A DNA stretch of 64,000 nt from Microbulbifer guangxiensis (GTDB taxonomy: Bacteria > Pseudomonadota > Gammaproteobacteria > Pseudomonadales > Cellvibrionaceae): the NCBI RefSeq assembly GCF_021729075.1, contig NZ_JAJSAQ010000002.1, positions 597,598 to 661,597 of the forward strand. The letters are read 5' to 3'. The notes under the pieces were generated by a model. It was not told where the DNA came from and searched no databases. It saw only the letters and a program-made list of their open reading frames with translations. This document shows positions 63,876-64,000 of the stretch, piece after piece. Both the position numbers and the translations under genes were made by a program. The first letter of the stretch is position 1. Each line of letters begins with the position of its first letter.

Positions 63876-63896
63876 TCGGGCACTGTAAATAAAAAA

Positions 63897-63927
63897 AGGG
63901 CCACCCGGTTGGGTGGCCCTTTCTTTT
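63897..63927 (-). terminator. rRNA operon terminator
   Basis: Stem AGGGCCACCC/GGGTGGCCCT (63897-63906 with 63911-63920), GGTT loop. On the minus strand the A-run at 63891-63897 becomes a T-run. It sits about 15 bases beyond the 5S 3' end, as expected for a ribosomal RNA operon. Confidence 0.9.
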
Positions 63928-63936
63928 ATTTAGAAG

Positions 63937-64000
63937 CCTGACGATGACCTACTCTCACATGGGGAAACCCCACACTACCATCGGCGATGTTGCGTTTCAC
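63937..64000 (-). rRNA. rrf: 5S rRNA, 3' part (truncated by window edge)
   Basis: The minus strand ends in the classical gammaproteobacterial 5S 3' region: GTGAAACGCAACATCGCCG, then ATGGTAGTGTGGGGTTTCCC and ATGTGAGAGTAGGTCATCG, ending CAGG(C) at about 63937. The first half of the gene and the rest of the rRNA operon lie beyond the window. This fixes the operon orientation as leftward. Confidence 0.95.

Noticed and set aside
1..64000. tRNA genes, CRISPR arrays, insertion sequences, prophage
   Set aside because: None seen: no cloverleaf-like segment, no regularly spaced repeats, no transposase, integrase or phage structural motif on either strand.

Overview
The window is about 64 kb of GC-rich (roughly 60%) bacterial chromosome from a gammaproteobacterium. 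Gene content (tryptophan 2,3-dioxygenase, an AlgP-like protein, methylglyoxal synthase, PrfC, a leuA-rimI linkage, FTR1 iron permease, a 5S rRNA 3' end of gammaproteobacterial type) suggests a marine Cellvibrionales/Microbulbifer-like organism; that placement is inference. Most of the window is ordinary dense coding DNA. No phage, insertion sequence, CRISPR array or tRNA was seen.

Layout. 0-9.4 kb: the tail of an acyl-CoA synthetase, glpQ, small conserved genes, an enoyl-CoA hydratase/isomerase, a guanidine-deiminase-like enzyme paired with an M20 carbamoyl-amino-acid hydrolase, tryptophan dioxygenase, an orphan ExbD and mgsA. 9.5-19.4 kb: a membrane/thioredoxin-like protein, an AlgP-like basic protein, glycerate kinase, an RND pump with its adaptor, a cyclic-nucleotide-binding protein and an unusual chalcone-isomerase-like/TonB fusion. 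19.5-28.8 kb: an M13 metallopeptidase, a two-gene ATP-grasp/papain-like cassette, glutamate dehydrogenase and an LplT-PlsC fusion. 28.8-33.4 kb: a lower-GC accessory stretch of short genes. 33.5-46 kb: M28 peptidase, TSUP transporter, acyltransferase, prfC, an M24 aminopeptidase, MATE pump, leuA-X-rimI and gpx-ohrR.

46-57 kb: a cytochrome c/FTR1 iron permease with a Fur-box-like site, then an NfrA/NfrB-type surface polysaccharide locus. It has a synthase with a C-terminal type II secretion ATPase N-domain-like region, a TPR/outer-membrane protein and a TIM-barrel-like exported protein, with a divergent DUF2334 deacetylase-like protein. The likely product is a cell-surface glycan of the kind used by phage N4, possibly controlled by c-di-GMP.

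57.3-62.4 kb: the most unusual locus is a tightly packed five-gene unit. It encodes a bactofilin, a protein made of two methyltransferase-like halves, a MotA/ZorA-like channel subunit with a long coiled-coil tail, a MotB/ZorB-like peptidoglycan-anchored stator subunit and a cysteine-rich protein of unknown fold. It looks like an ion-driven envelope motor tied to a bactofilin scaffold. The canonical Zorya effectors (ZorC/D/E) are not visible. The last 1.6 kb has no convincing gene and leads into the terminator region and 3' end of a minus-strand rRNA operon.
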